Positions 1-8,324 of a stretch of DNA of 64,000 nucleotides are shown here, piece by piece. Numbering within the stretch: position 1 is the first letter of the stretch; each line of letters starts with the position of its first letter. The notes under the pieces were generated by a model that saw only the letters and a program-made list of their open reading frames with translations, was not told the origin of the DNA and ran no database searches. The position numbers were made by a program, and so were the translations under genes. This stretch comes from SVEL01 sp964573715 (GTDB lineage Bacteria > Bacillota > Clostridia > Lachnospirales > Lachnospiraceae): NCBI GenBank assembly GCA_964573715.1, contig CAZNKR010000004.1, forward strand, positions 4,818 through 68,817, in the 5' to 3' direction.

Positions 1-96
1 ATTATTCTTATATTTTTAATGATTATTATGTGCTTAATTTTCAAGAAAGCAGGTGCAGCAAATGTTCGTTCAAGAATTAAAAAAATTATTTGTTAA
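1..96 (+). CDS. 3' end of a membrane protein gene, probable ABC-2 permease subunit (partial)
   Basis: Reading from base 1, an open frame runs to a TAA at 94-96 and encodes 31 residues. They form a hydrophobic segment (about residues 1-13) followed by a basic tail with KK, RSR and KK. This is what the last transmembrane helix and cytoplasmic tail of a polytopic permease look like. It overlaps the next gene by 35 bases in another frame, which suggests translational coupling and a shared function as two permease subunits of one ABC transporter. Function is inferred only from the fragment and its neighbour. Confidence 0.5.
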   Translation: MILIFLMIIMCLIFKKAGAANVRSRIKKIIC

Positions 97-2077
97 AAAT
101 AAAGGAATATATATCGTTATAATATTAATATTATTAAAAATATTATTTCCAACATTTAATTCTAATTCAGCATATATTGAACAAAATATTGAGTTGAATA
201 AAACAATATATTCAGAATATTGTGAAAAATTTGGAGGGAAATTAAATTTAATTAAGATAAGAAAAATTGATGAATATATTACTAATATTAAGAGTGCGGA
301 ATCGAAAAGTAATATTATATTGGAAAAATATTATAACAATCTTATAAATAATAATGAATATTGTATTGAAATTGCAAAATTAAAGCCACTGCTTAATCAA
401 AAAAAAATCATACAATATTTTGATGACTATTATCAATATTGTAAGGAGGATACAAGCAATAGATATTTAGTTTATGAAAATAGTTGGGTTGTTTTATTAA
501 CGGATTCAGGGCTGGACGTGTTTTTATTACTCCTTATTATTCTATTAGTTACAGGCATTTACACAAATGAATATAATGTAAATATGAATTTAATTAACAA
601 TACAACTAAAAAAGGAAAAACATCATTATTTAATGTTAAATTATTAATCGGTGTAGTTACATCTATTACAATAGTGATATTATTTTCAATTATTAATTTT
701 ATTGTTGTTGATAATAAATATGGATTAAATGGTTTATCATATCCAATACAAAGCGTTCAAAAGTTTCAAAATATCACATATGAGATTAGTCTTTTTGGTA
801 TGTTTTTATTACAAATGCTTATAAAAATTTTTGGAGCTATTATTATAACAGTTATAATATCTGCTATTAGTATTATATTTAAAACAAAACTAGAAAGCGT
901 ATGTACAGCCTTGCTTTTGATTATTGTACCTTCATTTCTTTTTGAAACAATAACGTTATCTGATCATTATTATTTTTCGACTTTATTTACACCGGCAGTT
1001 TATAGAGGAGGAATATTTAATAATCTCGAAAATTGTCTGTATGAAATGAATACGAAAAAAATGTTAATTGGATTTTTTGTCCTAAGTTTATTTACTTTGA
1101 TATTATACTATATTGCAAAGTCAATTTATCATAATAAGAATATTTTAACTAAAATTTATAAATCAATATATACATGTTTGTTATTTGTTATTTTTGCTAA
1201 TATAACAGGGTGTGAAACAACGGAAGTTAGTAAAACAAAAATAGATTCTGGATGCATAGTTGATTACAATGGTGTTTTATTCAATTTATCACAAACTGAT
1301 GTTTTTTATGTTGATGATTGTAAAAGTGTATTTAATAATGTTTTTGAAAATAATGTTTTTCGCACAAAATTTAAGATTGTTGAAAATAAAATTTATTATT
1401 TGGAACAAACTGATTTATTGAGTTTGCGCTATTTAAATCTTGATAATTTTAAAGAATATGGTGTATATCCTAAAATAAATGATGAAAATGAAATGTTTTT
1501 CACTAAAAATCAAATTGATATAAATAAAAACTTCTTTTTTAATGATTATTTTGTTCTTGATGATTTTTTGATTTTAACAGGAGAAAATAATAGAATATTT
1601 AATTTAAAGAATGATGAAATTTCTTTGTTTGCAGAAAATAGCGACGGGGCAATATATTCTTTGTTTAAGAAGGATAATCAAATATTTTTTATTAATGATA
1701 TGTATGAACTTAGATTTTTCGATATAACAAATAAAAGTTATGGAAAAATAGATGATATATATGTTAAACAAGCACTTTGTTATAATAATTCAATCTACTG
1801 TACTCAAATAGACGAAAATAAAATAAATTTATGTTTTATTGACGATCAATTTAATTTGAAAACAATTATAAAAAATGAAAATATTACAGATTTTATTATT
1901 AACGAAGAAAAAATCATTTATGTTATTGATAATAGTAAAGTTTATATTAGTGATCTTGATGGAAATGGAAAACAGTTTGTTTATGAAGGGGAAGTGTTCG
2001 GTATTGGATATATAAATAATACTGTGTACATTACAGATTTTGCAGGTAAAATATTAATGTCAAGAAAAAATACTTGA
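62..2077 (+). CDS. ABC-2-type permease fused to a lipobox-like cysteine and a beta-propeller-like C-terminal domain
   Basis: The ATG at 62 is preferred over GTG at 53 because AGGTG lies at 51-55 just upstream. The 671-residue protein has an N-terminal helix (about 15-32), a long polar loop, then five or so helices between about 145 and 360, as in ABC-2 permeases. A further hydrophobic stretch (about 369-382) ends in ITGC with the cysteine at residue 384, which looks like a lipoprotein signal and lipobox. The remaining 290 residues are polar, rich in Asn and Asp, with recurring short beta-type segments such as NKIYYL, NQIFFI and NTVYIT, resembling YWTD/DUF5050-like propellers. It may be a permease carrying an external sensor or substrate-binding domain. 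The substrate is unknown, and no ATPase gene is visible in the window for it. Confidence 0.6.
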   Translation: MFVQELKKLFVKNKGIYIVIILILLKILFPTFNSNSAYIEQNIELNKTIYSEYCEKFGGKLNLIKIRKIDEYITNIKSAESKSNIILEKYYNNLINNNEYCIEIAKLKPLLNQKKIIQYFDDYYQYCKEDTSNRYLVYENSWVVLLTDSGLDVFLLLLIILLVTGIYTNEYNVNMNLINNTTKKGKTSLFNVKLLIGVVTSITIVILFSIINFIVVDNKYGLNGLSYPIQSVQKFQNITYEISLFGMFLLQMLIKIFGAIIITVIISAISIIFKTKLESVCTALLLIIVPSFLFETITLSDHYYFSTLFTPAVYRGGIFNNLENCLYEMNTKKMLIGFFVLSLFTLILYYIAKSIYHNKNILTKIYKSIYTCLLFVIFANITGCETTEVSKTKIDSGCIVDYNGVLFNLSQTDVFYVDDCKSVFNNVFENNVFRTKFKIVENKIYYLEQTDLLSLRYLNLDNFKEYGVYPKINDENEMFFTKNQIDINKNFFFNDYFVLDDFLILTGENNRIFNLKNDEISLFAENSDGAIYSLFKKDNQIFFINDMYELRFFDITNKSYGKIDDIYVKQALCYNNSIYCTQIDENKINLCFIDDQFNLKTIIKNENITDFIINEEKIIYVIDNSKVYISDLDGNGKQFVYEGEVFGIGYINNTVYITDFAGKILMSRKNT

Positions 2078-2102
2078 CAGAAACCTTTAAGTATTATATT
2101 AT
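2074..2102 (+). promoter_or_regulatory. sigma-A promoter of the ylxM-ffh operon
   Basis: TTGACA at 2074-2079 and TATTAT at 2097-2102 are separated by 17 bases. The -35 box contains the stop codon of the preceding gene. An inverted repeat (TTAAGTAT at 2087-2094, ATACTTAA at 2101-2108, with flanking pairs) overlaps the -10 box and could be an operator or a 5' hairpin. Confidence 0.75.
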
Positions 2103-2131
2103 ACTTAAGGACTTTGATTAGGAGACTAACT

Positions 2132-2488
2132 ATGGAAAAAATTTTAAGGCAGTCATTACTTTATGATTTTTATGGTGAATTACTTACCGAACATCAAAAA
2201 AGTGTATATGAAGATTATGTGTTAAACAATATAGGACTCAGTGAGATTGCGTTAGACAGAGGTATCTCCAGACAAGGTGTATATGACTTAATCAAGCGAT
2301 GTGATGGTATTTTGGAAAATTACGAGTCAAAGCTAAACCTTATTGATAAATTTCTAAAAACCAAGGATATGGTTAGAAAAATTCACACCATTACCAAACA
2401 GTTTGATGATTTGGAGGTTTCATTGGAACAGAAGAAACTTGTGGATGAGATAAACAATTTATCTAATAGTATTTTAGAAGAGCTTTAG
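2132..2488 (+). CDS. ylxM: YlxM-family SRP-associated helix-turn-helix protein
   Basis: This 118-residue protein has a sigma-factor region-4-like helix-turn-helix, visible as LTEHQKSVYEDY, then LSEIALDRGISRQGVYDLIKR (about residues 19-55), followed by a helical tail. YlxM is encoded directly upstream of ffh across Firmicutes and has been linked to SRP function. The ATG at 2132 has AGGAG at 2120-2124; an upstream TTG at 2114 lacks such a site. ffh follows after 13 bases, so the two are co-transcribed from the promoter at 2074-2102. Confidence 0.9.
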   Translation: MEKILRQSLLYDFYGELLTEHQKSVYEDYVLNNIGLSEIALDRGISRQGVYDLIKRCDGILENYESKLNLIDKFLKTKDMVRKIHTITKQFDDLEVSLEQKKLVDEINNLSNSILEEL

Positions 2489-2501
2489 GAGGTTTTAGTA
2501 T

Positions 2502-3854
2502 ATGGCATTTGAAAGTTTGTCTGATAAGTTACAAAATATATTTAAAAACCTTCGTGGTAAAGGAAGACTTTCAGAAAGTGATGTAAAAGCAGCACTTAAA
2601 GAAGTTAAGATGGCTTTGCTTGAAGCAGATGTTAGTTTTAAAGTTGTTAAACAATTCATTAATTCGGTTACAGAAAGAGCCATTGGTCAGGATGTTATGA
2701 CTTCTCTTACACCAGGACAGATGGTTATTAAGATAGTTAATGAAGAAATGGTTAAGCTTATGGGTTCAGAAACAACAAAGCTTTCCATAAAACCTGGAAA
2801 AGAAATCACAGTTATTATGATGATGGGTCTTCAAGGTGCTGGTAAAACAACTACAACAGCCAAGATTGCTGGAAAACTTAAAGCTGAAGGAAAAAGTCCA
2901 TTATTAGTTGCGTGTGACATTTATAGACCAGCTGCAATAGAACAGCTTAAAATAAATGGTGAAAAACAGCAGGTCCCTGTGTTTAGTATGGGAACAGGAC
3001 ATAAGCCTGTAAATATTGCTAAAGCTGCAATAGAACATGCAATTAAAAATAACAACAACGTTATTATCTTAGATACAGCAGGTCGTCTTCATGTTGATGA
3101 AGATATGATGAACGAACTTGTTGAGATCAAAGAAAATATAGATATTCATCAAACAATACTGGTTGTTGATGCTATGACAGGTCAGGATGCAGTAAATGTT
3201 GCTTCTTCCTTTGAAGAAAAGATAGGTATTGATGGAGTTATTCTTACAAAATTAGATGGTGACACCCGAGGTGGTGCAGCACTTTCTATCAGAGCTGTTA
3301 CTGGCAAGCCTATATTATATGTTGGTATGGGTGAGAAATTGTCAGATTTAGAGCAGTTCTATCCAGAACGTATGGCTTCAAGAATCTTAGGTATGGGTGA
3401 TATGCTTACTCTTATTGAAAAGGCACAGGCTGCTGTAGATGAAGATAAAGCCAGAGAGATGGAAAAGAAGCTGAAAAAAGCTGAAATAGGTTTTGATGAT
3501 TATTTGGAGTATATGTCACAAATTCGTCAAATGGGTGGCTTGTCAGATATTCTTAATATGATGCCTGGTATGGGAGCACAGCTTAAAGGAGCTCAGTTAC
3601 CAGATGATAAGGCACTAGGAAGAATTGAAGCAATTATATATTCAATGACCCCCAAGGAACGAAGCAATCCAAATTTGTTAAATCCTGCAAGAAAAAATCG
3701 TATTGCAAAAGGCGCAGGCGTAGACATTGCTGAAGTTAATCGACTTGTTAAAAACTTTGAACAAGCAAGAAAGATGATGAAACAGTTCCCAGGTATGATG
3801 GGCGGCAAGAAAAAACATGGTGGTAAGATGGGTGGATTCAAGTTCCCGTTTTAA
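2502..3854 (+). CDS. ffh: signal recognition particle GTPase Ffh (SRP54)
   Basis: Ffh binds SRP RNA and signal sequences and docks with FtsY to deliver nascent membrane and secreted proteins to the translocon. The 450 residues show the N-domain helices (1-90), the G domain with P-loop GLQGAGKTT from residue 108, DTAGRLH from 191 and TKLDGD from 249, and a methionine-rich M domain from about 300 ending in a basic GKKKHGGKMGG tail. Length is normal for bacterial SRP54. AGGAGG lies ahead of the ATG. It sits between ylxM and rpsP, the usual Firmicute order. Confidence 0.98.
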   Translation: MAFESLSDKLQNIFKNLRGKGRLSESDVKAALKEVKMALLEADVSFKVVKQFINSVTERAIGQDVMTSLTPGQMVIKIVNEEMVKLMGSETTKLSIKPGKEITVIMMMGLQGAGKTTTTAKIAGKLKAEGKSPLLVACDIYRPAAIEQLKINGEKQQVPVFSMGTGHKPVNIAKAAIEHAIKNNNNVIILDTAGRLHVDEDMMNELVEIKENIDIHQTILVVDAMTGQDAVNVASSFEEKIGIDGVILTKLDGDTRGGAALSIRAVTGKPILYVGMGEKLSDLEQFYPERMASRILGMGDMLTLIEKAQAAVDEDKAREMEKKLKKAEIGFDDYLEYMSQIRQMGGLSDILNMMPGMGAQLKGAQLPDDKALGRIEAIIYSMTPKERSNPNLLNPARKNRIAKGAGVDIAEVNRLVKNFEQARKMMKQFPGMMGGKKKHGGKMGGFKFPF

Positions 3855-3896
3855 CATATAGATAACATTTATTTTAGAATTTTAGGAGGCAATATC

Positions 3897-4142
3897 ATGG
3901 CAGTAAAGTTAAGATTAAGAAGAATGGGACAGAAGAAAGCACCTTATTATAGAATTATCGTTGCAGATTCTAGATCTCCAAGAGATGGTAAATTCATCGC
4001 AGAAATCGGAACATATGATCCAACAGTAGAACCAAGCTCAGTTACAGTAAATGAAGAATTAGCTAAGAAATGGTTAGCAAATGGTGCACAGCCAACAGAA
4101 GTAGTTGCAAAATTATTAAAGCAGGCTGGTATCGAAAAATAA
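3897..4142 (+). CDS. rpsP: 30S ribosomal protein S16
   Basis: The 81-residue protein begins MAVKLRLRRMGQKKAPYYR and contains VADSRSPRDG, both diagnostic of S16, an early-binding assembly protein of the small-subunit body. Length is typical. An AGGAGG site sits eight to ten bases before the ATG. It follows ffh by 42 bases and precedes khpA, as in most Clostridia. Confidence 0.98.
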   Translation: MAVKLRLRRMGQKKAPYYRIIVADSRSPRDGKFIAEIGTYDPTVEPSSVTVNEELAKKWLANGAQPTEVVAKLLKQAGIEK

Positions 4143-4193
4143 TTCTGGGCAAATTAATATAGGTGTATGTTAAACATACTTAGAGGTGCATTT

Positions 4194-4424
4194 ATGAAAG
4201 AATTAGTTGAAGTAATTGCAAAGGCACTAGTTGATTTACCTGAAGAAGTAGTTGTTACTGAAAGAGAAGATGAGAAGGCTATCGTTGTTGAACTAAGAGT
4301 TGCACCAGATGATATGGGCAAGGTAATTGGTAAACAGGGTCGTATTGCAAAGTCTATTCGTTCAGTAGTTAAGGCTGCTGCTTCTAAAGAAGATAAGAAA
4401 GTTATTGTAGATATTTTACAGTAA
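4194..4424 (+). CDS. khpA: KH-domain RNA-binding protein KhpA
   Basis: The 76-residue protein is a single KH domain with the GxxG loop in GKVIGKQGRIAKSIRS. KhpA (YlqC) binds RNA, commonly as a partner of KhpB/Jag, and affects cell-wall elongation and division in Gram-positives. The ATG at 4194 is chosen because AGAGGTG lies at 4182-4188 and the protein then starts MKELVEV as in the family; an upstream ATG at 4167 would add nine residues without a good site. A strong terminator follows, so this ends the ylxM-ffh-rpsP-khpA transcript. Confidence 0.93.
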   Translation: MKELVEVIAKALVDLPEEVVVTEREDEKAIVVELRVAPDDMGKVIGKQGRIAKSIRSVVKAAASKEDKKVIVDILQ

Positions 4425-4440
4425 TCACTAGGACTTAATG

Positions 4441-4488
4441 TATGTGAGTAATCACATAAAAAAGGACGATTTATTCGTCCTTTTTTAT
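4441..4488 (+). terminator. double hairpin terminator after khpA
   Basis: A first small hairpin pairs TATGTGA (4441-4447) with TCACATA (4452-4458). Directly after it a 12-bp stem pairs 4458-4469 (ending AAGGACGA) with 4475-4486 (TCGTCC then six Ts). The second is a textbook intrinsic terminator. Confidence 0.9.
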
Positions 4489-4526
4489 TTATTTAAAAGC
4501 CTATTGTGGATTTGAAACTAGGCTTA

Positions 4527-4535
4527 TGATATAAT
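4527..4535 (+). promoter_or_regulatory. extended -10 promoter of rimM-trmD
   Basis: TGATATAAT (TG-N-TATAAT) lies 33 bases before the rimM ATG and after the khpA terminator. No good -35 box is seen at the right distance, which is common for extended -10 promoters. Confidence 0.6.
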
Positions 4536-4568
4536 TATTTGTAATTATCAAACAAATTAGGAGGTTTT

Positions 4569-5078
4569 ATGGACGATTTTTTTAGAGTTGGAGTTATTTC
4601 CAATACTCATGGTATAAAGGGAGAAGTTAAGGTATTTCCTACAACCGATGATCCAACACGTTTTAAAACATTAAAACAAGTTTTTGTAGATACAGGACGA
4701 GAACAAATTCAGCTTACTATTACAGGCTGCAAATTTTTCAAAAATCTTGTTATTTTAAAGTTTAAGGATATAGATAATATTAATGATGTTGAAAAATATA
4801 AAGGTAAAGATTTATTAGTTACTAGAGAAAACGCGATTCCTCTTTATGAGGGGGAATATTATATTGCGGATCTTATTGATTTAGAGGTTCATGATGAAGC
4901 CGACAATAAGATAGGCGTATTATATGATGTAATGCAAACAGGAGCAAATGACGTTTATGTTATTCATCTTGATGACGGACGTGAAGTATTATTGCCTGTT
5001 ATTGATGAATGTGTTTTAGACGTAAACATTTCAGATGGATTTGTAAAAGTACATATTATGGAAGGACTTTTGGACTAA
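4569..5078 (+). CDS. rimM: 16S rRNA processing protein RimM
   Basis: RimM helps assemble the 30S head domain and binds S19. The 169 residues begin DDFFRVGVISNTHGIKGEVKV, the family N-terminal barrel, and end with a PRC-barrel region containing VHDEADNKIGVLYDVMQTG and LLPVIDECV. Length is typical. TTAGGAGG precedes the ATG. Its stop overlaps the trmD start by one base, indicating coupled translation. Confidence 0.97.
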   Translation: MDDFFRVGVISNTHGIKGEVKVFPTTDDPTRFKTLKQVFVDTGREQIQLTITGCKFFKNLVILKFKDIDNINDVEKYKGKDLLVTRENAIPLYEGEYYIADLIDLEVHDEADNKIGVLYDVMQTGANDVYVIHLDDGREVLLPVIDECVLDVNISDGFVKVHIMEGLLD

Positions 5079-5758
5079 TGAATTTTCATGTAATGACACT
5101 GTTTCCAGATATGGTTAAAAATGGATTAAATACAAGTATAATTGGAAGAGCTGTGGATAAGGGACTTCTTAGCATTGATTGTGTTGATATTAGAAATTAT
5201 ACTTTAGATAAGCATAATCATGTTGATGATTATCCTTATGGAGGCGGCGCTGGCATGGTAATGCAGGCACAGCCTATATATGACTGCTATTTGGACATTA
5301 TTAATTCAAACAATATTAAAAATCCTAAAGTTGTGTTTATGACACCTACAGGTAAAACCTTTAATCAACAAATGAGCAGAGAATTTGCCATGTGTGAGGA
5401 TATTATTTTCCTTTGTGGACATTACGAAGGTATTGATGAACGAGTTATTGAAATGATCGTTACAGATAATGTTTCGATTGGGGACTATGTTCTTACAGGT
5501 GGTGAACTTCCGGCTATGGTTATGATTGATTCCATATCTAGAAATATTAAAGGAGTTCTAAATAATGATATGTCAGCCGAAACAGAAAGCTTTTCAACCA
5601 ATCTTTTAGAGTACCCACAATATACTAGACCAGAGGAGTTTATGGGGAAACGTGTTCCGGAGGTATTGCTTAGTGGACATCACAAAAATATTGAAAAATG
5701 GAGATATGAGCAGTCTGTTGAAAGAACCAAAAAATGGAGACCGGACTTGCTTAAATAA
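5078..5758 (+). CDS. trmD: tRNA (guanine37-N1)-methyltransferase TrmD
   Basis: TrmD methylates G37 of tRNAs reading CNN and related codons, preventing +1 frameshifting. The 226-residue protein has NFHVMTLFPDM at the start, the SAM-knot signatures PYGGGAGMVMQ (about 53-63), LCGHYEGIDERV and YVLTGGELPAM. The ATG at 5078 overlaps the rimM stop (TAATG). In most Firmicutes rplS follows; here it is about 4 kb away behind an inserted cassette. No clear terminator is seen directly downstream. Confidence 0.97.
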   Translation: MNFHVMTLFPDMVKNGLNTSIIGRAVDKGLLSIDCVDIRNYTLDKHNHVDDYPYGGGAGMVMQAQPIYDCYLDIINSNNIKNPKVVFMTPTGKTFNQQMSREFAMCEDIIFLCGHYEGIDERVIEMIVTDNVSIGDYVLTGGELPAMVMIDSISRNIKGVLNNDMSAETESFSTNLLEYPQYTRPEEFMGKRVPEVLLSGHHKNIEKWRYEQSVERTKKWRPDLLK

Positions 5759-5774
5759 GTAAAATTTTAAACTA

Positions 5775-5802
5775 TTGACATAATATGACAAGTATATATA
5801 AT
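5775..5802 (+). promoter_or_regulatory. sigma-A-like promoter of the inserted lipoprotein/ABC cassette
   Basis: TTGACA (5775-5780) and TATAAT (5797-5802) are spaced by 16 bases, 17-44 bases after the trmD stop. This gives the downstream cassette its own transcription start. Confidence 0.65.
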
Positions 5803-5932
5803 TTACTATAGTGGATAAATAGTTAATAAGAAAATATTTTAATTTTTTATAATTCATAATTATCTTTATTAATTTTATCCAATTTTAAAAGTAAATTAAA
5901 TTTGCACGTGGTTTTGTTAAGATGGAGGAAAA

Positions 5933-6298
5933 ATGAAAAAAAAGATTTTATTAATTTGTGTTTTAGTAGTATTGCTGTCTTTAACAGCATGCGGAGGAAA
6001 AAGTTCTACTAGTAAAAAAAGAACAATTGAGGTTAATGAAGCAAAGCAAACAATCTCTTTTTTTTGTGTAACATATTATGATTTTTTAACTAATACAAAA
6101 TTATATAATACTATAGGAAAAAATTGTATTGTTTCGAATTCAACAAATAATACAGCTGTAGTATTTATTGATTCAAAAGGGGTAACAAGGTGTGCCAAAA
6201 CAAATACAGCATTATCAAATAAACCCAAAACAGTTTTATTATATACCAATTCTAAAATGACAGAAGCAGATATGTACAACTGTAATTACGATAATTAA
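5933..6298 (+). CDS. small putative lipoprotein of unknown function
   Basis: The 121-residue product has a KKK start, a hydrophobic core and the lipobox LTAC followed by GGKSS (cysteine at about residue 20), so it should be a lipid-anchored surface protein. The mature part is Asn/Thr rich with no recognised domain. TGGAGG precedes the ATG. It is the first gene of a cassette placed between trmD and rplS and may be cargo of, or partner to, the ABC exporter downstream; that is inference from position only. Confidence 0.7.
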   Translation: MKKKILLICVLVVLLSLTACGGKSSTSKKRTIEVNEAKQTISFFCVTYYDFLTNTKLYNTIGKNCIVSNSTNNTAVVFIDSKGVTRCAKTNTALSNKPKTVLLYTNSKMTEADMYNCNYDN

Positions 6299-6350
6299 AA
6301 TAAAAATTTAGTATACAAAATTCACGTGCAAAAAGAAAGGATAACAAAAT

Positions 6351-6842
6351 ATGAAAAAAAGAATTATTTTAGTTGGAATTATTGGAGTTTTATTAATTGC
6401 AGTTATGGTTTTTAGCTTGAAGCTTTCACAGGCCTTTAGTGCGGAAATTCCAGACGGTATATACAAAATTTCAAATGAACAAGAATATAAGGATGCATAC
6501 ATTGAAGTCAAAAATGATAGCATAAGATTTTATAACATTGATTTAAATGCCATATATAGAGAGGGTCAGTTGGATAATATATATAATTATATTGAAAATG
6601 GAATGGATTTAAACGTGTCAGATGAAGAATTAACCAAGTTATCTGATTTAAATAAAATGTATGTTGAAAATGCATATGAAATAGATTATGAACAAAGTGA
6701 AGAAAATAAAGTAGGAACCTTTAAATATACTTATTTTTGTTTGAGTGATCTAAATATATTCGGATTTGTATTAGAATATGATTCATGGAATAGAACAATT
6801 AAGATTAATAGTCCAATCAGGGAAATTGTGTTTGAAAAATAG
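6351..6842 (+). CDS. secreted or membrane-anchored protein of unknown function
   Basis: The 163-residue product has a basic start (MKKR), a hydrophobic segment (about 5-22) and then an extracytoplasmic domain beginning near AEIPDGIYKIS. The AFSA-E junction could be a signal peptidase I site. No family was recognised; the pattern PDGIYKIS...EYKDAYIEV suggests a small beta-rich domain. GAAAGG lies upstream of the ATG. It shares a CACGTG-containing upstream sequence with the lipoprotein gene before it, and precedes the ABC transporter genes. Confidence 0.65.
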   Translation: MKKRIILVGIIGVLLIAVMVFSLKLSQAFSAEIPDGIYKISNEQEYKDAYIEVKNDSIRFYNIDLNAIYREGQLDNIYNYIENGMDLNVSDEELTKLSDLNKMYVENAYEIDYEQSEENKVGTFKYTYFCLSDLNIFGFVLEYDSWNRTIKINSPIREIVFEK

Positions 6843-6895
6843 ATATATATGGATGTATATATGGTTTGTAATTTATTTAATTAATTGGAGAAAAT

Positions 6896-7570
6896 ATGAT
6901 TAAAGTAGTTGAATTAACAAAAAAATTTAAAGATGAAAATGGTGAAATTATACCTGTAAACAATGTAAACCTAATAATTAAAGAAGGAACATTTGTTAGT
7001 ATAATTGGTAGATCGGGTAGTGGAAAATCAACGTTGTTAAAAATGCTTGGAGGTTTACTTAAACCTTCTGATGGTGAGGTTTTGATTAATAATGTATCTC
7101 TATATAAAATGAATGATAAAGAACTAGCTAGATATCGAAGTCATAAGGTTGGATTTGTTTTTCAAGATTTTTTTCTTGAGGATAATTTTACAGTTTATCA
7201 AAATATTGAAATTGTTCTTATGTTATTAAAATCTCCAGTAATAGAAAGAAAACAAAAAATCAAAGAGGTTTTAAAAACAGTTGATCTTTTGGAAAAGGAA
7301 AATGTTCTTGTAAAAGTTTTGTCAGGTGGAGAAAAGCAAAGAGTATGTATAGCTAGAGCTATTATTAGTGAGCCTGAAATAATATATGCTGATGAACCTT
7401 GTGGTAATTTGGATTTTGAAAATGGTCAGATTATTATGAAGCTTTTAAGGGAACAAGTAAATAATGGTAAGCATGTTATTTTAGTTACACATAATTTAGA
7501 AGATGCCAATTTGACAGATGAAATATTTACACTAAAGGATGGCAGGGTAATTAATCATGAAAAAAAGTGA
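6896..7570 (+). CDS. ABC transporter ATP-binding protein (MacB/LolD type)
   Basis: The 224-residue ATPase has Walker A GRSGSGKST (about 38-46), a Q-loop at FQDFF, the signature LSGGEKQRVCIARA and Walker B IIYADEPCGNLD, followed by the H-loop in THNLED. Size and signature match the ATPases that serve FtsX/MacB-type permeases and export peptides, antibiotics or lipoproteins by mechanotransmission. TGGAG precedes the ATG. Its last 14 bases overlap the first permease gene. Confidence 0.93.
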   Translation: MIKVVELTKKFKDENGEIIPVNNVNLIIKEGTFVSIIGRSGSGKSTLLKMLGGLLKPSDGEVLINNVSLYKMNDKELARYRSHKVGFVFQDFFLEDNFTVYQNIEIVLMLLKSPVIERKQKIKEVLKTVDLLEKENVLVKVLSGGEKQRVCIARAIISEPEIIYADEPCGNLDFENGQIIMKLLREQVNNGKHVILVTHNLEDANLTDEIFTLKDGRVINHEKK

Positions 7571-8324
7571 TATATTAAAACTTGTATACCAAGAATTTAA
7601 ATTTGATAAACAAGAATGTATTTCATCAACTCTGCTACATACATTGATTTTTACAAGTGCCATTTTTTTGTTTACCATTTCATTTTTTATAGAGGGTATT
7701 GCAGATGAATATATGAAACCTGTTTTTACTGATGGTTATATGTTTACATTTAATAATTTTTCAGGTAAAGATATTGAAGAACTTGAAGAAATGGGCTTTT
7801 ATGATATTTACGTTGATGAAGAAGGTGGGGTTGGTACTATTAACTCTATTGAAAACATATGGAACTATAAAATTAAAGCAGCTATTGATGGAAAAGATAT
7901 ATGGAGTAATGATGTGGATGATGTTCTAACTGTAATATTGTTTATTAGACTTATATTATCTTTTTTAGGGATTTGTCTAATAATTGTAATGATAAACAAT
8001 ATGGCGAATTCGTTTTCTATGAAAATAATTAATAGGAAAAAATATATTACTATGTTATTTCAATTAGGCGTTAAGTCTAGTACTTGCTGCTATTTGTACA
8101 ATATATATTTTGGATTGCGAAATATTATAGGTTGTTGTTTTGCCATTATACTAAATTTTATATGCATAGAATTATTAAATATATATATGAAAAACAATAT
8201 GTACATATACTCAAAATTTCCACACTTTTCATATGTTTGTGTGGGTATATTTTCTTTGTGTTTAGTGATTCAAACTATACTCTTTCTAAAAAAATGGAAG
8301 GAGAAAATCTATGTTATTAAGTGA
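7557..8324 (+). CDS. FtsX-like ABC permease, small subunit
   Basis: The 255-residue membrane protein has one helix near 28-45, an extracytoplasmic domain of only about 75 residues, and about three helices from about 125 to 245. This is the FtsX/MacB permease topology with an unusually small outer domain. It starts 14 bases inside the ATPase gene and ends 14 bases inside the next permease gene, so translation is likely coupled. Two cysteines pairs (SSTCCYLY, IIGCCFA) lie in the membrane region. Substrate unknown. Confidence 0.75.
   Translation: MKKSDILKLVYQEFKFDKQECISSTLLHTLIFTSAIFLFTISFFIEGIADEYMKPVFTDGYMFTFNNFSGKDIEELEEMGFYDIYVDEEGGVGTINSIENIWNYKIKAAIDGKDIWSNDVDDVLTVILFIRLILSFLGICLIIVMINNMANSFSMKIINRKKYITMLFQLGVKSSTCCYLYNIYFGLRNIIGCCFAIILNFICIELLNIYMKNNMYIYSKFPHFSYVCVGIFSLCLVIQTILFLKKWKEKIYVIK

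Noticed and set aside
5606..5857. 83-codon minus-strand frame over the trmD end
   Set aside because: Mostly antisense to trmD; no ribosome binding site near its start.
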